Both the position numbers and the translations under genes were made by a program. A stretch of 64,000 nucleotides of DNA from Chromobacterium paludis (GTDB lineage: Bacteria; Pseudomonadota; Gammaproteobacteria; Burkholderiales; Chromobacteriaceae): the NCBI RefSeq assembly GCF_008275125.1, contig NZ_CP043473.1, positions 3,286,001-3,350,000 of the forward strand, written 5' to 3'. Positions 40,131 to 49,296 of the stretch are shown piece after piece; within the stretch, counting starts at the first letter, position 1; each line of letters begins with the position of its first letter. The notes beneath the pieces were generated by a model. It searched no databases. It saw only the letters and a list, made by a program, of their open reading frames with translations, and was not told the origin of the DNA.

Positions 40131-41441
40131 CAGGCCGTTGAAAAACCAACAGCCATTCATTTGGTATGATCATCAACATCCAACGAGCCGCGAAAGCACC
40201 CGATGAGAGGCGTCCGCAACGACACGCAGACCAATCTGTTCAGCTACATCCAGCTGGAAGATCGCATCCCCGCCAATCACCCGCTGCGCAAGATCCGCCA
40301 GATGGTCGACCTGGTGCTCGGCTCGATGAATGAGGTATTCGACGGCTTATATTCCCGCGTCGGGCGGCCTTCGATTCCGCCTGAACATCTGCTGCGCGCC
40401 TCCCTGCTGCAAGTGCTCTACACCATCCGCTCCGAGCGGCTGCTGGTCGAGCAACTGGACTACAACCTGCTGTTTCGCTGGTTCGTCGGCCTTTCCGCCG
40501 ATGCCCGCGTCTGGGATCACTCGACCTTCTCGCAAAATCGCGACCGCTTGTTTAGCGAAGACGTCGCCCGCGCCTTCTTCATTCGCGTACGCAGCCTGGC
40601 CGAGTGGGGCAAGCTCACCAGCGACGAACATTTCAGCGTCGACGGCACGCTGATCGATGCCTGGGCTTCGCACAAAAGCTTTGTTCACCAGGATGACGAC
40701 ACGTCCCCACCCGCAGGGCGCAACCCGGACGTCGATTTCCGGGGCGAGAAGCGAAGCAACCAGACGCATCAATCGCGAACCGATCCGGAAGCGCGACTGG
40801 CCCGCAAGAGCGCCGGCGACGCCAGCCGCTTGTGCCATATGGCCCATATCCTGACCGAGAACCGCAACGGTCTGGTTGTGGACGTCTCGGTGTCCGAGGT
40901 CAATGGCCACGCCGAAAACATCGAAGCGCTGAACCTGTTGCTGCGCAATGCCAAGAAAGGCAGCACCGTCGGCGCGGACAAGGGCTACGACACGCCGGCT
41001 TTCGTGAACGGCTGCAGAGACTTGGGCATCACGCCGCACGTGGCACGCAAGCGTGTCGGCAGCGCCATCGACAGCCGCACCACGCGCCATGAGGGTTACG
41101 CGATCAGCCAGCGGCGACGCAAACGGATCGAGGAATGCTTCGGCTGGCTGAAAACCGTCGGAGGCCTTCGCAAAACCAAACTGATCGGCCGGGCCAAACT
41201 GGCCGGGCAAACTTTTTTAGCGTTTGCGACCTATAACCTGATCCGCATGGGCAGCCTGTCCGGTTGCTGGGGCGGCTCGCATGTATAGGGCGTATTGCGC
41301 CCAAAATCGCCGGATAACTGGCAAACAGCCTGAAAACCCAGGCAGAGAACGGACTTATTGGCATTCTGCCCGCTGAAACCGCCCATTTTTGTTCATACGG
41401 AAATGGGTTGGGGCAAGATCGACGTGTTTTTCAACGGCCTG
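40131..41441 (+). mobile_element. IS5-family insertion sequence, 1311 bp
   Basis: The ends are perfect 16-base inverted repeats, CAGGCCGTTGAAAAAC at 40131 and its complement ending at 41441, flanked by CTAG duplications. One transposase gene occupies 40203-41288. Intact ends, intact transposase and perfect target duplication indicate a recent insertion, possibly still mobile. The right end carries an ATG in frame with the interrupted aldolase. Confidence 0.95.
40203..41288 (+). CDS. IS5-family transposase
   Basis: A 361-residue DDE transposase. The catalytic residues are visible in DEHFSVDGTLIDAW (first Asp), VGADKGYDTPAF (second Asp) and RRRKRIEECFGWLKT (Glu). The N-terminal LEDRIPANHPLRKIRQMVDLVL and EQLDYNLLFRWFVGL segments are the usual ones of this group. 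The frame is intact with no frameshift or premature stop. Confidence 0.95.
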   Translation: MRGVRNDTQTNLFSYIQLEDRIPANHPLRKIRQMVDLVLGSMNEVFDGLYSRVGRPSIPPEHLLRASLLQVLYTIRSERLLVEQLDYNLLFRWFVGLSADARVWDHSTFSQNRDRLFSEDVARAFFIRVRSLAEWGKLTSDEHFSVDGTLIDAWASHKSFVHQDDDTSPPAGRNPDVDFRGEKRSNQTHQSRTDPEARLARKSAGDASRLCHMAHILTENRNGLVVDVSVSEVNGHAENIEALNLLLRNAKKGSTVGADKGYDTPAFVNGCRDLGITPHVARKRVGSAIDSRTTRHEGYAISQRRRKRIEECFGWLKTVGGLRKTKLIGRAKLAGQTFLAFATYNLIRMGSLSGCWGGSHV

Positions 41442-41445
41442 CTAG
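41442..41445. repeat. Target-site duplication, right copy (CTAG)
   Basis: CTAG directly follows the right IS end and matches the copy at 40127-40130. Confidence 0.9.
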
Positions 41446-42103
41446 ACCTCACCGCCATCCGCCATGCCAGGCAACTGGGCCTGCTCGCCGGCGTGACCAC
41501 CAATCCGTCCATCCTGGCTTCCGTCTCCCAAGCGCCGGAAGCCGTACTGGACAGCTTGCTGGACATTCAGCCCGGCCTGGTGGCGGTACAAGTGACCGCC
41601 AGCGAATCCGAAGCGCAGCTGCGCCAGGCCCGCCGCCTGGCCGCCCTCAGCGAGCGCATCGTGGTCAAGGTGCCCGCCATCGGTGCAGGCTTCCTGACCA
41701 TGGCGGCGCTGGAGCGCGAAGGCATTCCCACCTTGGCCACGGCCATCTTCGAATCCCGGCAGATCGCGCTGGCCGGCCTGCTGGGCGCGCGCTACGCCGC
41801 GCCCTACCTCAACCGCATCGAACAGGCCGGCATGGACGCCGCCGCCTTGCTGCAGGAGTCGCAGCAGATTCTGCAACGCTATGGCCAGCGCACCGTCATC
41901 ATGGGCGCGGCGGTCAAATCGGCCGAGCAATTCCTGCATTGCGCGCGCGCCGGCATAGGCGCGGTCACGCTGCCGGCGGAGACTTACCGCCAGCTGTTCG
42001 CGTCCACGTCGGACGTAGACGCCGCGCTGCAGCGCTTCGACCAGGCCTGGCAGGGCAATCCGCTCGCCGCCGCCTCGCCGCTGTTCGCGGAATAAACGCA
42101 AAA

Positions 42104-42126
42104 AAGCCGGGCGCGCAGCCCGGCTT
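42104..42126. terminator. Bidirectional terminator between the aldolase gene and ilvC
   Basis: AAGCCGGGC and GCCCGGCTT form a perfect 9-base stem with a 5-base loop. A-runs on one side and T-runs on the other allow termination of both converging transcripts. Confidence 0.85.
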
Positions 42127-42152
42127 TGTTTTTCCAACCATCAAGCCAGAGA

Positions 42153-43193
<1,041 letters not shown>

Positions 43194-43214
43194 CTAAGGG
43201 ACTTGCAGCCCTGC

Positions 43215-43706
43215 TCAGATTTTCAGAACCCGCTCGCCTCGACCGATGCCGGATGCGCCGGTACGGACCGTTTCCAGGATCACTGTGCGGTCCACCGCCT
43301 CGATAAAGGCGCCGAGCTTCTCGCTCGTACCGGTCAGCTCGATGGTGTAAGTCTTTTCCGTCACGTCGATGATGCGTCCGCGGAAGATGTCGGCCATCCG
43401 CTTCATCTCCTCGCGGTCCTTGCCTACGGCGCGGACCTTGATCAGCATCATCTCGCGTTCGATGTGCTCGGATTCGTTGAGATCTATCACCTTGACCACC
43501 TCGATCAGCTTGTTGAGCTGCTTGGTGATCTGCTCGATGACCTCGTCGGAACCGTGGGTGACGATGGTCATCCGCGACAGCGTCGGATCCTCGGTGGTGG
43601 ACACTGTCAGCGAATCGATGTTGTAGGCGCGGGCCGAAAACAGCCCGACGACGCGCGACAGCGCGCCCGCCTCGTTTTCCAGAAGTATGGATAAGATATG
43701 TCGCAT
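43215..43706 (-). CDS. ilvN: Acetolactate synthase small (regulatory) subunit
   Basis: A 163-residue regulatory subunit of the IlvH/IlvN type. The N-terminal ACT domain begins MRHILSILLENEAGALSRVVGLFSARAYNIDSLTV and binds valine for feedback inhibition; the C-terminal domain follows from about residue 80. The start at 43706 fits this N-terminus. It lies 10 bases after the large subunit gene. Confidence 0.95.
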   Translation of the reverse strand: MRHILSILLENEAGALSRVVGLFSARAYNIDSLTVSTTEDPTLSRMTIVTHGSDEVIEQITKQLNKLIEVVKVIDLNESEHIEREMMLIKVRAVGKDREEMKRMADIFRGRIIDVTEKTYTIELTGTSEKLGAFIEAVDRTVILETVRTGASGIGRGERVLKI

Positions 43707-43716
43707 GCCGGCCGCC

Positions 43717-45483
43717 TTAGCACATATTGCCGTAGTCACGGTTGTTCTCGAAAGGCACCTGCTGGATCGCGCGCATGTGCGGCGGCAGGTCCATCTGATC
43801 CAGGCCCTTGCCGTTCTGGATCATCGGGAACACGTTTTCCGACTGGTCGGTGCGGAAGTCCAGGAACACCAGGCGCTCCTTCAGCTTGTCGCTGAACGCC
43901 TCGCGCAATACCGGCTCCACGTCCGCCGGATTCTCCACCTTGAAGCCGACGTGGCCGTAGGCCTCGGCGATCTTGACGAAGTCCGGCAGCGCGTCCATGT
44001 AGGACTCGGAATAGCGAGTGCCGTAGAAGAACTCCTGCCACTGGCGCACCATGCCCAGGTAGCGGTTGTTCAGCGCCACCACCTTGACCGGGGTGTGGTA
44101 CTGCTTGGCGGTGGACAGCTCCTGGATGTTCATCTGGATGGAGCCCTCGCCGGTGATGCAGGCCACCTGCGCGTGCGGATTGGCCAGCTGCGCGCCGATG
44201 GCCGCCGGCAGGCCGAAGCCCATGGTGCCGAGGCCGCCGGAGTTCAACCATTGCTTGGGCCGGTCGAACTTGTAGTACTGCGCCGCCCACATCTGGTGCT
44301 GGCCCACGTCGGAGGTGACGATGGCCTGGCCACCGGTGATGTCATACAGCGTCTGCACCACCATCTGCGGCTTGATCAGCTCGTTGGACGGGGTATACAG
44401 CAGACAATCGTGGCCGCGCCACTCCTCGATCTGCCGCCACCACTGGTTCAGCGCCGAACCATCCGGCTTCTGGCCGGATTGCTTCAGCTGTTCCAGCATC
44501 TCGCGCAGCACCAGCTTGACGTCGCCGACGATGGGTATGTCGGCCTTGACGCGCTTGGAGATCGAAGACGGATCGACGTCTATATGGATGATCTTCTTGG
44601 GCTGGCTGAGGAAATGCGAGGGCACGCTGATCACGCGGTCGTCGAAACGCGCGCCCACGGCGATCAGCACGTCGCAGTGCTGCATCGCCATATTGGCTTC
44701 GTACGTGCCGTGCATGCCCAGCATGCCCAGGAACTGGCGGTCCGAACCCGGATAGGCGCCCAGGCCCATCAGGGTGTTGGTGCACGGCAGATTCAGGGAG
44801 CGGACCAGCTCGGTCACTTCGGCCTCGGCGCGGCCCTGCACCGCGCCGCCGCCGACGTAGATGTAAGGACGCTTGGCATCAAGCAGCAGGTTCACTGCCT
44901 TCTTGATCTGTCCGCTGTGCCCGCGGGTGGCCGGCACGTAGGAGCGGATGTGCACGCTGTCCGGATAGCGGAACTCGGCGCGCGCCTGGGTAATGTCCTT
45001 GGGAATGTCCACCACCACCGGGCCGGGTCGGCCCGACTTGGCGATGTAGAACGCCTTCTTGATGGTGGCGGCGATCTCGCCCACGTCCTTGACCAGGAAG
45101 TTGTGCTTCACGCACGGCCGCGTGATGCCCACCATGTCCACCTCCTGGAACGCGTCCAGGCCGATGGCAGGCGAAGGCACCTGGCCGGAGATCACCACCA
45201 TGGGGATGGAGTCCATATAGGCGGTGGCGATGCCGGTGACGGCGTTGGTCGCGCCCGGACCCGAGGTCACCAGCGCCACGCCCACCTTATCGCTGGAGCG
45301 CGAGTAGGCATCCGCGGCATGCACCGCGGCCTGCTCGTGCCTCACCAGCACATGCTTGAACTTGTCTTGCCGGAAGATGGCATCGTAGATTTCCAGTACC
45401 GCGCCGCCCGGGTAGCCGAAGACGAATTCGACCCCCTCTTCCTGCAGGCAACGGACCACTATTTCGGCGCCCGATATCTGCAT
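43717..45483 (-). CDS. ilvI: Acetolactate synthase large (catalytic) subunit
   Basis: A 588-residue thiamine diphosphate enzyme condensing two pyruvates, or pyruvate and 2-ketobutyrate. The catalytic Glu is in [29 protein letters not shown]; FAD contacts occur near VGARFDDRV, and the ThDP/Mg motif begins at [14 protein letters not shown] and ends at LNNRYLGMV. The ATG at 45483 has AGAGG four bases upstream; an ATG at 45510 would add nine residues but lacks a ribosome site. Confidence 0.95.
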   Translation of the reverse strand: [588 protein letters not shown]

Positions 45484-45613
45484 ATCGCCTCTATTTCGTA
45501 TTAATTTCATCCCGTTTGCTCAAAGACCTTAGCGTATTGCTCGAAGCATGGTCAAGTGCTTTTGTGCAGGTGCAAAAACGCGCTAAATCCCGGTTATTTC
45601 AGGAGAAAAAACG

Positions 45614-45626
45614 GACTAGCCTAGTC
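45614..45626. promoter_or_regulatory. Candidate operator: 13-base palindrome between ilvI and the sigma gene
   Basis: GACTAGCCTAGTC is a perfect palindrome around one central base and contains CTAG twice, a tetranucleotide normally rare in bacteria. It lies 131 bases upstream of ilvI and 50 bases upstream of the sigma factor start. Which gene it serves is unknown. Confidence 0.35.
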
Positions 45627-45675
45627 TATCCTGCTCTGTTACCATCTTTGGTTGGCATCAACCCGAAACGCACAG

Positions 45676-46242
45676 ATGGCAAGCCGCAAGGAAATGGCCG
45701 ACTTCCTCGAGTCGGTAGAAAAACGCGCCTTCAAGCAGGCCCTGTACGCGGTGCGGCAGGAAGACAATGCGCTCGACATCGTGCAAGACTCGATGATGAA
45801 GCTGGCCGATCGCTACGCGCACGCGCCCGCGAACGAACTGCCGTTGATCTTTCAGCGCATCCTGCAAAACACCATCCGCGACCACTATCGCCGAAGCAAG
45901 GTGCGCAGCTTCGTCAGCACCCTGCTGTCCTCCCTGATTCCCACCCACGCCGAAGACGATTCGCAGGACCCGCTGGAAACGCTGGACGTTGCCGCCGACG
46001 AGGCGCACACCAACCCCGAACAGTGGTACCAGCGCAAGGAAGTGGCGCAGATGATAGACGCGTCGCTGCAGCTGCTGCCGGCGCGTCAACGCGAGGCATT
46101 TCTGCTGCGTTACTGGGAAGGACTGGATGTTGCCGAAACCGCCCAGGTCATGGGCTGCTCGGAAGGCAGCGTCAAGACGCATTGCTCGCGCGCCAACCAC
46201 ACCCTGGCCGCCATTCTTGCGCAAAAGGGAGTACTGCTATGA
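45676..46242 (+). CDS. ECF-type RNA polymerase sigma factor
   Basis: A 188-residue sigma-70 family factor with regions 2 and 4 only. Region 2 spans RAFKQALYAVRQEDNALDIVQDSMMKLADRY to FQRILQNTIRDHYRR; region 4 reads LLPARQREAFLLRYWEGLDVAETAQVMGCSEGSVKTHCSRA. The start MASRKEMADFLESVEKR parallels neisserial homologues. It overlaps the DUF3619 gene by four bases and heads a run with DUF3106 and RDD genes. Confidence 0.9.
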   Translation: MASRKEMADFLESVEKRAFKQALYAVRQEDNALDIVQDSMMKLADRYAHAPANELPLIFQRILQNTIRDHYRRSKVRSFVSTLLSSLIPTHAEDDSQDPLETLDVAADEAHTNPEQWYQRKEVAQMIDASLQLLPARQREAFLLRYWEGLDVAETAQVMGCSEGSVKTHCSRANHTLAAILAQKGVLL

Positions 46243-46619
46243 AACACGCCAGCGATAGCCCGGGCGACCATTTGCCGAACCATATCACCCGCATTCTCGA
46301 CAACCCCAGCGCCGATCCGACGCCGCAGCAGCTGTCGAGGCTGAGAGCCGCCAGACAAAGCGCGCTGGCGCAATACGCCGTCCGCGCCGCCCAACCGGCC
46401 AGCCTGCACGAAAAGCTGTCGCTCTGGGCGCAACGCCATCTGGTGACGCTGCGCCGCAGCGGCGCCGCGCTGGGCTTCGCCGCCATCGCCGCCGCCTGCA
46501 CCATGCTGGCGGAAGGCCTGCTGGTGGAAACCGAGTCGGTGGACGCCACCGTGCTGTCACAGGACTTGCCGCTGGACTCGCTGCTGGAGCCGCACTTCAG
46601 CCGGGGGCTGCATGAGTAA
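46239..46619 (+). CDS. DUF3619 membrane protein, possible anti-sigma factor
   Basis: A 126-residue protein with a cytoplasmic N-terminal segment of about 75 residues and one membrane helix (SGAALGFAAIAAACTMLAEGLLV), followed by a short acidic periplasmic tail. It matches the DUF3619 arrangement after a sigma factor gene, and its ATG overlaps the sigma stop (ATGA). The topology and coupling fit an anti-sigma factor, but no zinc anti-sigma motif is present, so that role is inference. Confidence 0.75.
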   Translation: MKHASDSPGDHLPNHITRILDNPSADPTPQQLSRLRAARQSALAQYAVRAAQPASLHEKLSLWAQRHLVTLRRSGAALGFAAIAAACTMLAEGLLVETESVDATVLSQDLPLDSLLEPHFSRGLHE

Positions 46620-47010
46620 AGCCGGACGCTTGCTCGCGGCCCTATGCCTGGCTGGCTTGCTCACCCCCGCTGGCGCCTACGCCTCGCCGCCGGTCAATCC
46701 GGACTGGAACCAGCTGGACACCCAACAACAACAAGCGCTGGCGCCGTTGGCCGGCGAATGGAACCGCTACGCGCCGGACAAGAAGCAGAGCCTGCTGGCC
46801 ATCGTGCCCAGCCTGTCCCGCCTGCAACCGGACGAACAGCAACGCGCGCAGCAGAAGCTCAAAACCTGGTCTAGCCTGACGCCGCAACAAAAACTGGAAA
46901 TCCGCGCCAACTGGAAGAAATTACAGCAAATGACGCCGGAGCAGCGCGCGCAAGTCATGCGCCGCCTGCGCCAGCTGCATGCTCAAACCGACGCGTCCGC
47001 CGCCAAATGA
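46612..47010 (+). CDS. DUF3106 exported protein
   Basis: A 132-residue protein with a signal peptide ending AYA near residue 24. The mature part repeats a W-x-x-L-[TD]-x-x-Q-[KQ] pattern (DWNQLDTQQQQAL, TWSSLTPQQKLEI, LQQMTPEQRAQV), typical of DUF3106 helical proteins. It overlaps both neighbours by a few bases, placing it firmly in the sigma operon. By position it could be a periplasmic sensor for the DUF3619 protein; this is speculation. Confidence 0.82.
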   Translation: MSKAGRLLAALCLAGLLTPAGAYASPPVNPDWNQLDTQQQQALAPLAGEWNRYAPDKKQSLLAIVPSLSRLQPDEQQRAQQKLKTWSSLTPQQKLEIRANWKKLQQMTPEQRAQVMRRLRQLHAQTDASAAK

Positions 47011-47528
47011 ACGAGACCGCCTCCCCCAGCCTGGCGCGCTGCCTGGCCAGCCTGTTCTACGAATCGCTGCTGATCGTCGCTATGCTGCTGATCAGCACCG
47101 CCATCCTCACCCCATTGCAAAAACTGCTGGGCCAGGACTCGTGGCTGCTGCACAGCCTGATCCAGCTGGCTGCCGCCGGCGTGCTGTTCGCTTACTTTGG
47201 CTATTGCTGGACCCGCAGCGGCCAGACCGCCGCGATGAAGACCTGGCATATCCGCCTGGTCACGGTCGATGGCCGGCTCCTCAATTGGCAACAGGCGCTG
47301 ATGCGCTTCGTCGTGGCCGCCATGCTGTTCGTCGGCATGCCCATCATTTCCTATCTGGGCTGGCAGCGCAGCTACGGCGACCACCCGGCCGCCAAGTGGC
47401 TGGCGCTGATCTGGTGGCTGCTGCCCTTCCTCGCCCGCTATTACGACAAGGATGGCCGCCACCTGCACGACAGACTGGCCGGCACCCGGCTGGTGCAGCT
47501 GCCCAAGCCGCCGCGCCGCGGCAAGTAA
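47007..47528 (+). CDS. RDD family membrane protein
   Basis: A 173-residue protein with about four membrane helices. The family motif residues occur as SLARCLASLFYESLLI at the start and DGRHLHDRLAGTRLVQLP at the end, with GQTAAMKTWHIRLV in between. RDD proteins have been linked to ion transport in some bacteria, but the role here is unknown. The ATG overlaps the DUF3106 stop (ATGA). It is the last gene of the sigma operon, and the next gene converges only four bases away. Confidence 0.85.
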   Translation: MNETASPSLARCLASLFYESLLIVAMLLISTAILTPLQKLLGQDSWLLHSLIQLAAAGVLFAYFGYCWTRSGQTAAMKTWHIRLVTVDGRLLNWQQALMRFVVAAMLFVGMPIISYLGWQRSYGDHPAAKWLALIWWLLPFLARYYDKDGRHLHDRLAGTRLVQLPKPPRRGK

Positions 47529-47532
47529 GACG

Positions 47533-48426
47533 TCAGTCCCGCAGCTGCGGCTCCGACTCGGCAAAAGCCAGCAGCGCGTCCAACACCGCCCGCACCCGCG
47601 CCGGCAAGACCCGCCGCTGCGGCCAAACGGCATAGACCGGCCGCGCATCGATCTCCCACTCGCCAAGCACCCGGCGCAAACTGCCGTCCGCAAGCTGCCG
47701 ATGGCAGATGCTGAGCGGACTGACGGCGATGCCGGCGCCGCGCTCGGCCAATCTTCTCGCCAGCAGCATATCGTTGGCCTGCAAGCGAGGCGCGGCAGGC
47801 CAGTCCTGCTCCTCACCGCTGTCTTTATGCCTTAGCCTCCAATGCTGGAACGGCTCGGCCATCAACAGCCGATGCGGCGCCAATTCAGCCGGCGCCCGCG
47901 GCTCGCCGTTCGCGGCCAGATACGACGGCGCGGCCACCAGGATGGTGCGCACTCGGCCCAGCCGGCGCTGCTGCAGCGACACATCCGTCTGCTCCCCCAC
48001 CCGCAACGCCAAGTCAGCCATACCCCGGTAAAGATCATCCAAATCATTGCTCAGCCTCAGTTCCAGGCGCAGGCCGGGATGTTCCCGCAGCAAGCGCTCC
48101 CATACCGGCAGCAGCAGGTCATTGGCCATGCTCAACGGAGCCAGCAGCCTGACCACGCCTTCCACCTGGTGCAGCGTCGCGTCCAGCCGTTCCGTCGCCT
48201 GGCGAAGCGCGGAGAGCAATGGCTTGCATTGCTCGTAGTACTGCCATCCTTCATTGCTTGGCGTCATGCGGCGGGCGCTGCGGTTCAGCAGCTTGCAGCC
48301 CAAGCTTGCCTCCAAAGCTTGCAGCCGCCGCGTCAGCGTGGGCGCCGGCATGGCCAAGCGCTGCGCAGCGGCACGCAGGCTCCCCGCATCCACGATCGCC
48401 ACGAACAGGTCCAGATCATCTAGCAT
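47533..48426 (-). CDS. LysR family transcriptional regulator
   Basis: A 297-residue LTTR: N-terminal winged helix (LDLFVAIVDAGSLRAAAQRLAMPAPTLTRRLQALEASLGCKLLNRSARRM) and a C-terminal co-inducer domain. It is divergent from the DUF2798/AhpD-like pair with about 100 AT-rich bases between, the usual arrangement for a LysR regulator and its target. The inducer is unknown. Confidence 0.92.
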   Translation of the reverse strand: MLDDLDLFVAIVDAGSLRAAAQRLAMPAPTLTRRLQALEASLGCKLLNRSARRMTPSNEGWQYYEQCKPLLSALRQATERLDATLHQVEGVVRLLAPLSMANDLLLPVWERLLREHPGLRLELRLSNDLDDLYRGMADLALRVGEQTDVSLQQRRLGRVRTILVAAPSYLAANGEPRAPAELAPHRLLMAEPFQHWRLRHKDSGEEQDWPAAPRLQANDMLLARRLAERGAGIAVSPLSICHRQLADGSLRRVLGEWEIDARPVYAVWPQRRVLPARVRAVLDALLAFAESEPQLRD

Positions 48427-48524
48427 GATTTCAATTATGAAATTTGAAATTGATTTTTTGATTCTATTTTCATAATTAATCTTTGACTAGACTCTGCTCA
48501 TCGAAACTTGACCGGAGCCAAGCC

Positions 48525-48782
48525 ATGCATCAACGCCTGCTGTTTTCGCTGCTGATGTCGGCGGCGATGTCCTTCCTGATGACCGCCTGGGTGACATGGC
48601 TAAACCTGGGCCTGACGTCTGATTTCCTCGCCCGCTGGTTTCACGCTTTTGCCTCCGCCTGGCCCGCCGCTTTTATCGCCGTCCTGTTGCTGGCGCCGCC
48701 AGTGCAGAAATTGACGCTGCGCCTGCTCAACAGGCCCGCCCTGTCCGCCGGCGCACGACCGGCACTGAACCCGAAAGGATGA
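48525..48782 (+). CDS. DUF2798 small membrane protein
   Basis: An 85-residue protein with two membrane helices (LLFSLLMSAAMSFLMTAWVTWLNLG and WPAAFIAVLLLAPPVQKL) that fits the DUF2798 pattern. A CGGAG lies about 10 bases before the ATG at 48525. It is followed after four bases by the AhpD-like gene, and both are divergent from the LysR gene. The function is unknown. Confidence 0.78.
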   Translation: MHQRLLFSLLMSAAMSFLMTAWVTWLNLGLTSDFLARWFHAFASAWPAAFIAVLLLAPPVQKLTLRLLNRPALSAGARPALNPKG

Positions 48783-48786
48783 AATC

Positions 48787-49215
48787 ATGAGAATCGACTA
48801 TACCCAGCTGTCCCCCAAGGCTTACCAAGGCCTGCTGGCCTGCAAGAACGCGCTGGCGGAAAGCCCGCTGGGCCTGCCCTTGATTGAATTGGCTTATTTG
48901 AGGATCGCCCAGCTCAACGGCTGCGTGTTTTGCCTGAAGCTGCACAGCCATGCGCTGCGCCGCAAGGGCGAGAGCCAGGAGAAGCTGGACATGGTGGGTG
49001 GTTGGGACGTGGCGGAAGCCGGCGCGTTCACGCCGCGCGAGCGCGCCGCGCTGGCCTGGACCGAGGCCATGACGCGCATCGCCGAAAGCCGCGCGCCGGA
49101 CAGCCTGTATCAAAGCGTGCGCGAGCACTTCAGCGAGGCGGAAATGTCAGACCTGACCCTGGCCATCGCGCTGATGAACGCCTTCACCCGCATCGCGGTA
49201 GCGGTAAGGCAGTAA
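48787..49215 (+). CDS. Carboxymuconolactone decarboxylase/AhpD-like protein
   Basis: A 142-residue all-helical CMD-domain protein. The redox-type CxxC is present in LNGCVFCLKLHSHALRRKGE, with the conserved His, and DLTLAIALMNAFTRIAVA follows at the C-terminus. Such proteins act as alkylhydroperoxidase-like reductases. With DUF2798 it is a probable target of the divergent LysR regulator. Confidence 0.87.
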   Translation: MRIDYTQLSPKAYQGLLACKNALAESPLGLPLIELAYLRIAQLNGCVFCLKLHSHALRRKGESQEKLDMVGGWDVAEAGAFTPRERAALAWTEAMTRIAESRAPDSLYQSVREHFSEAEMSDLTLAIALMNAFTRIAVAVRQ

Positions 49216-49296
49216 GCCATCGTTTATCCACAGACAGCCGCTAAGCCGGAAGTTACCCACAGGCGGAGGGCCCTAGCCCTTCGCCTTTTTCGCCAC

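Larger units (their letters stand above)
40106..42095 (+). pseudogene. Fructose-6-phosphate aldolase/TalC-like gene disrupted by an IS
   Basis: The first eight codons (ATG at 40106, MQIWLDTL) lie before the IS and the rest after 41446. Removing the IS and one CTAG copy rejoins them in frame as MQIWLDTLDLTAIRHARQLG, a 224-residue FSA/TalC family aldolase with the Schiff-base Lys in RIVVKVPAIG. The 3' part still has an open frame from an IS-borne ATG at 41403, which replaces the first strand with MGWGKIDVFFNGLL and puts Gly where the family Asp6 lies. The hybrid may be expressed at low level but is probably inactive. Confidence 0.88.

Noticed and set aside
43687..45504. 605-codon plus-strand frame opposite the acetolactate synthase genes
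   Set aside because: Antisense of ilvI and ilvN; composition is His/Val/Leu-rich with no domain.
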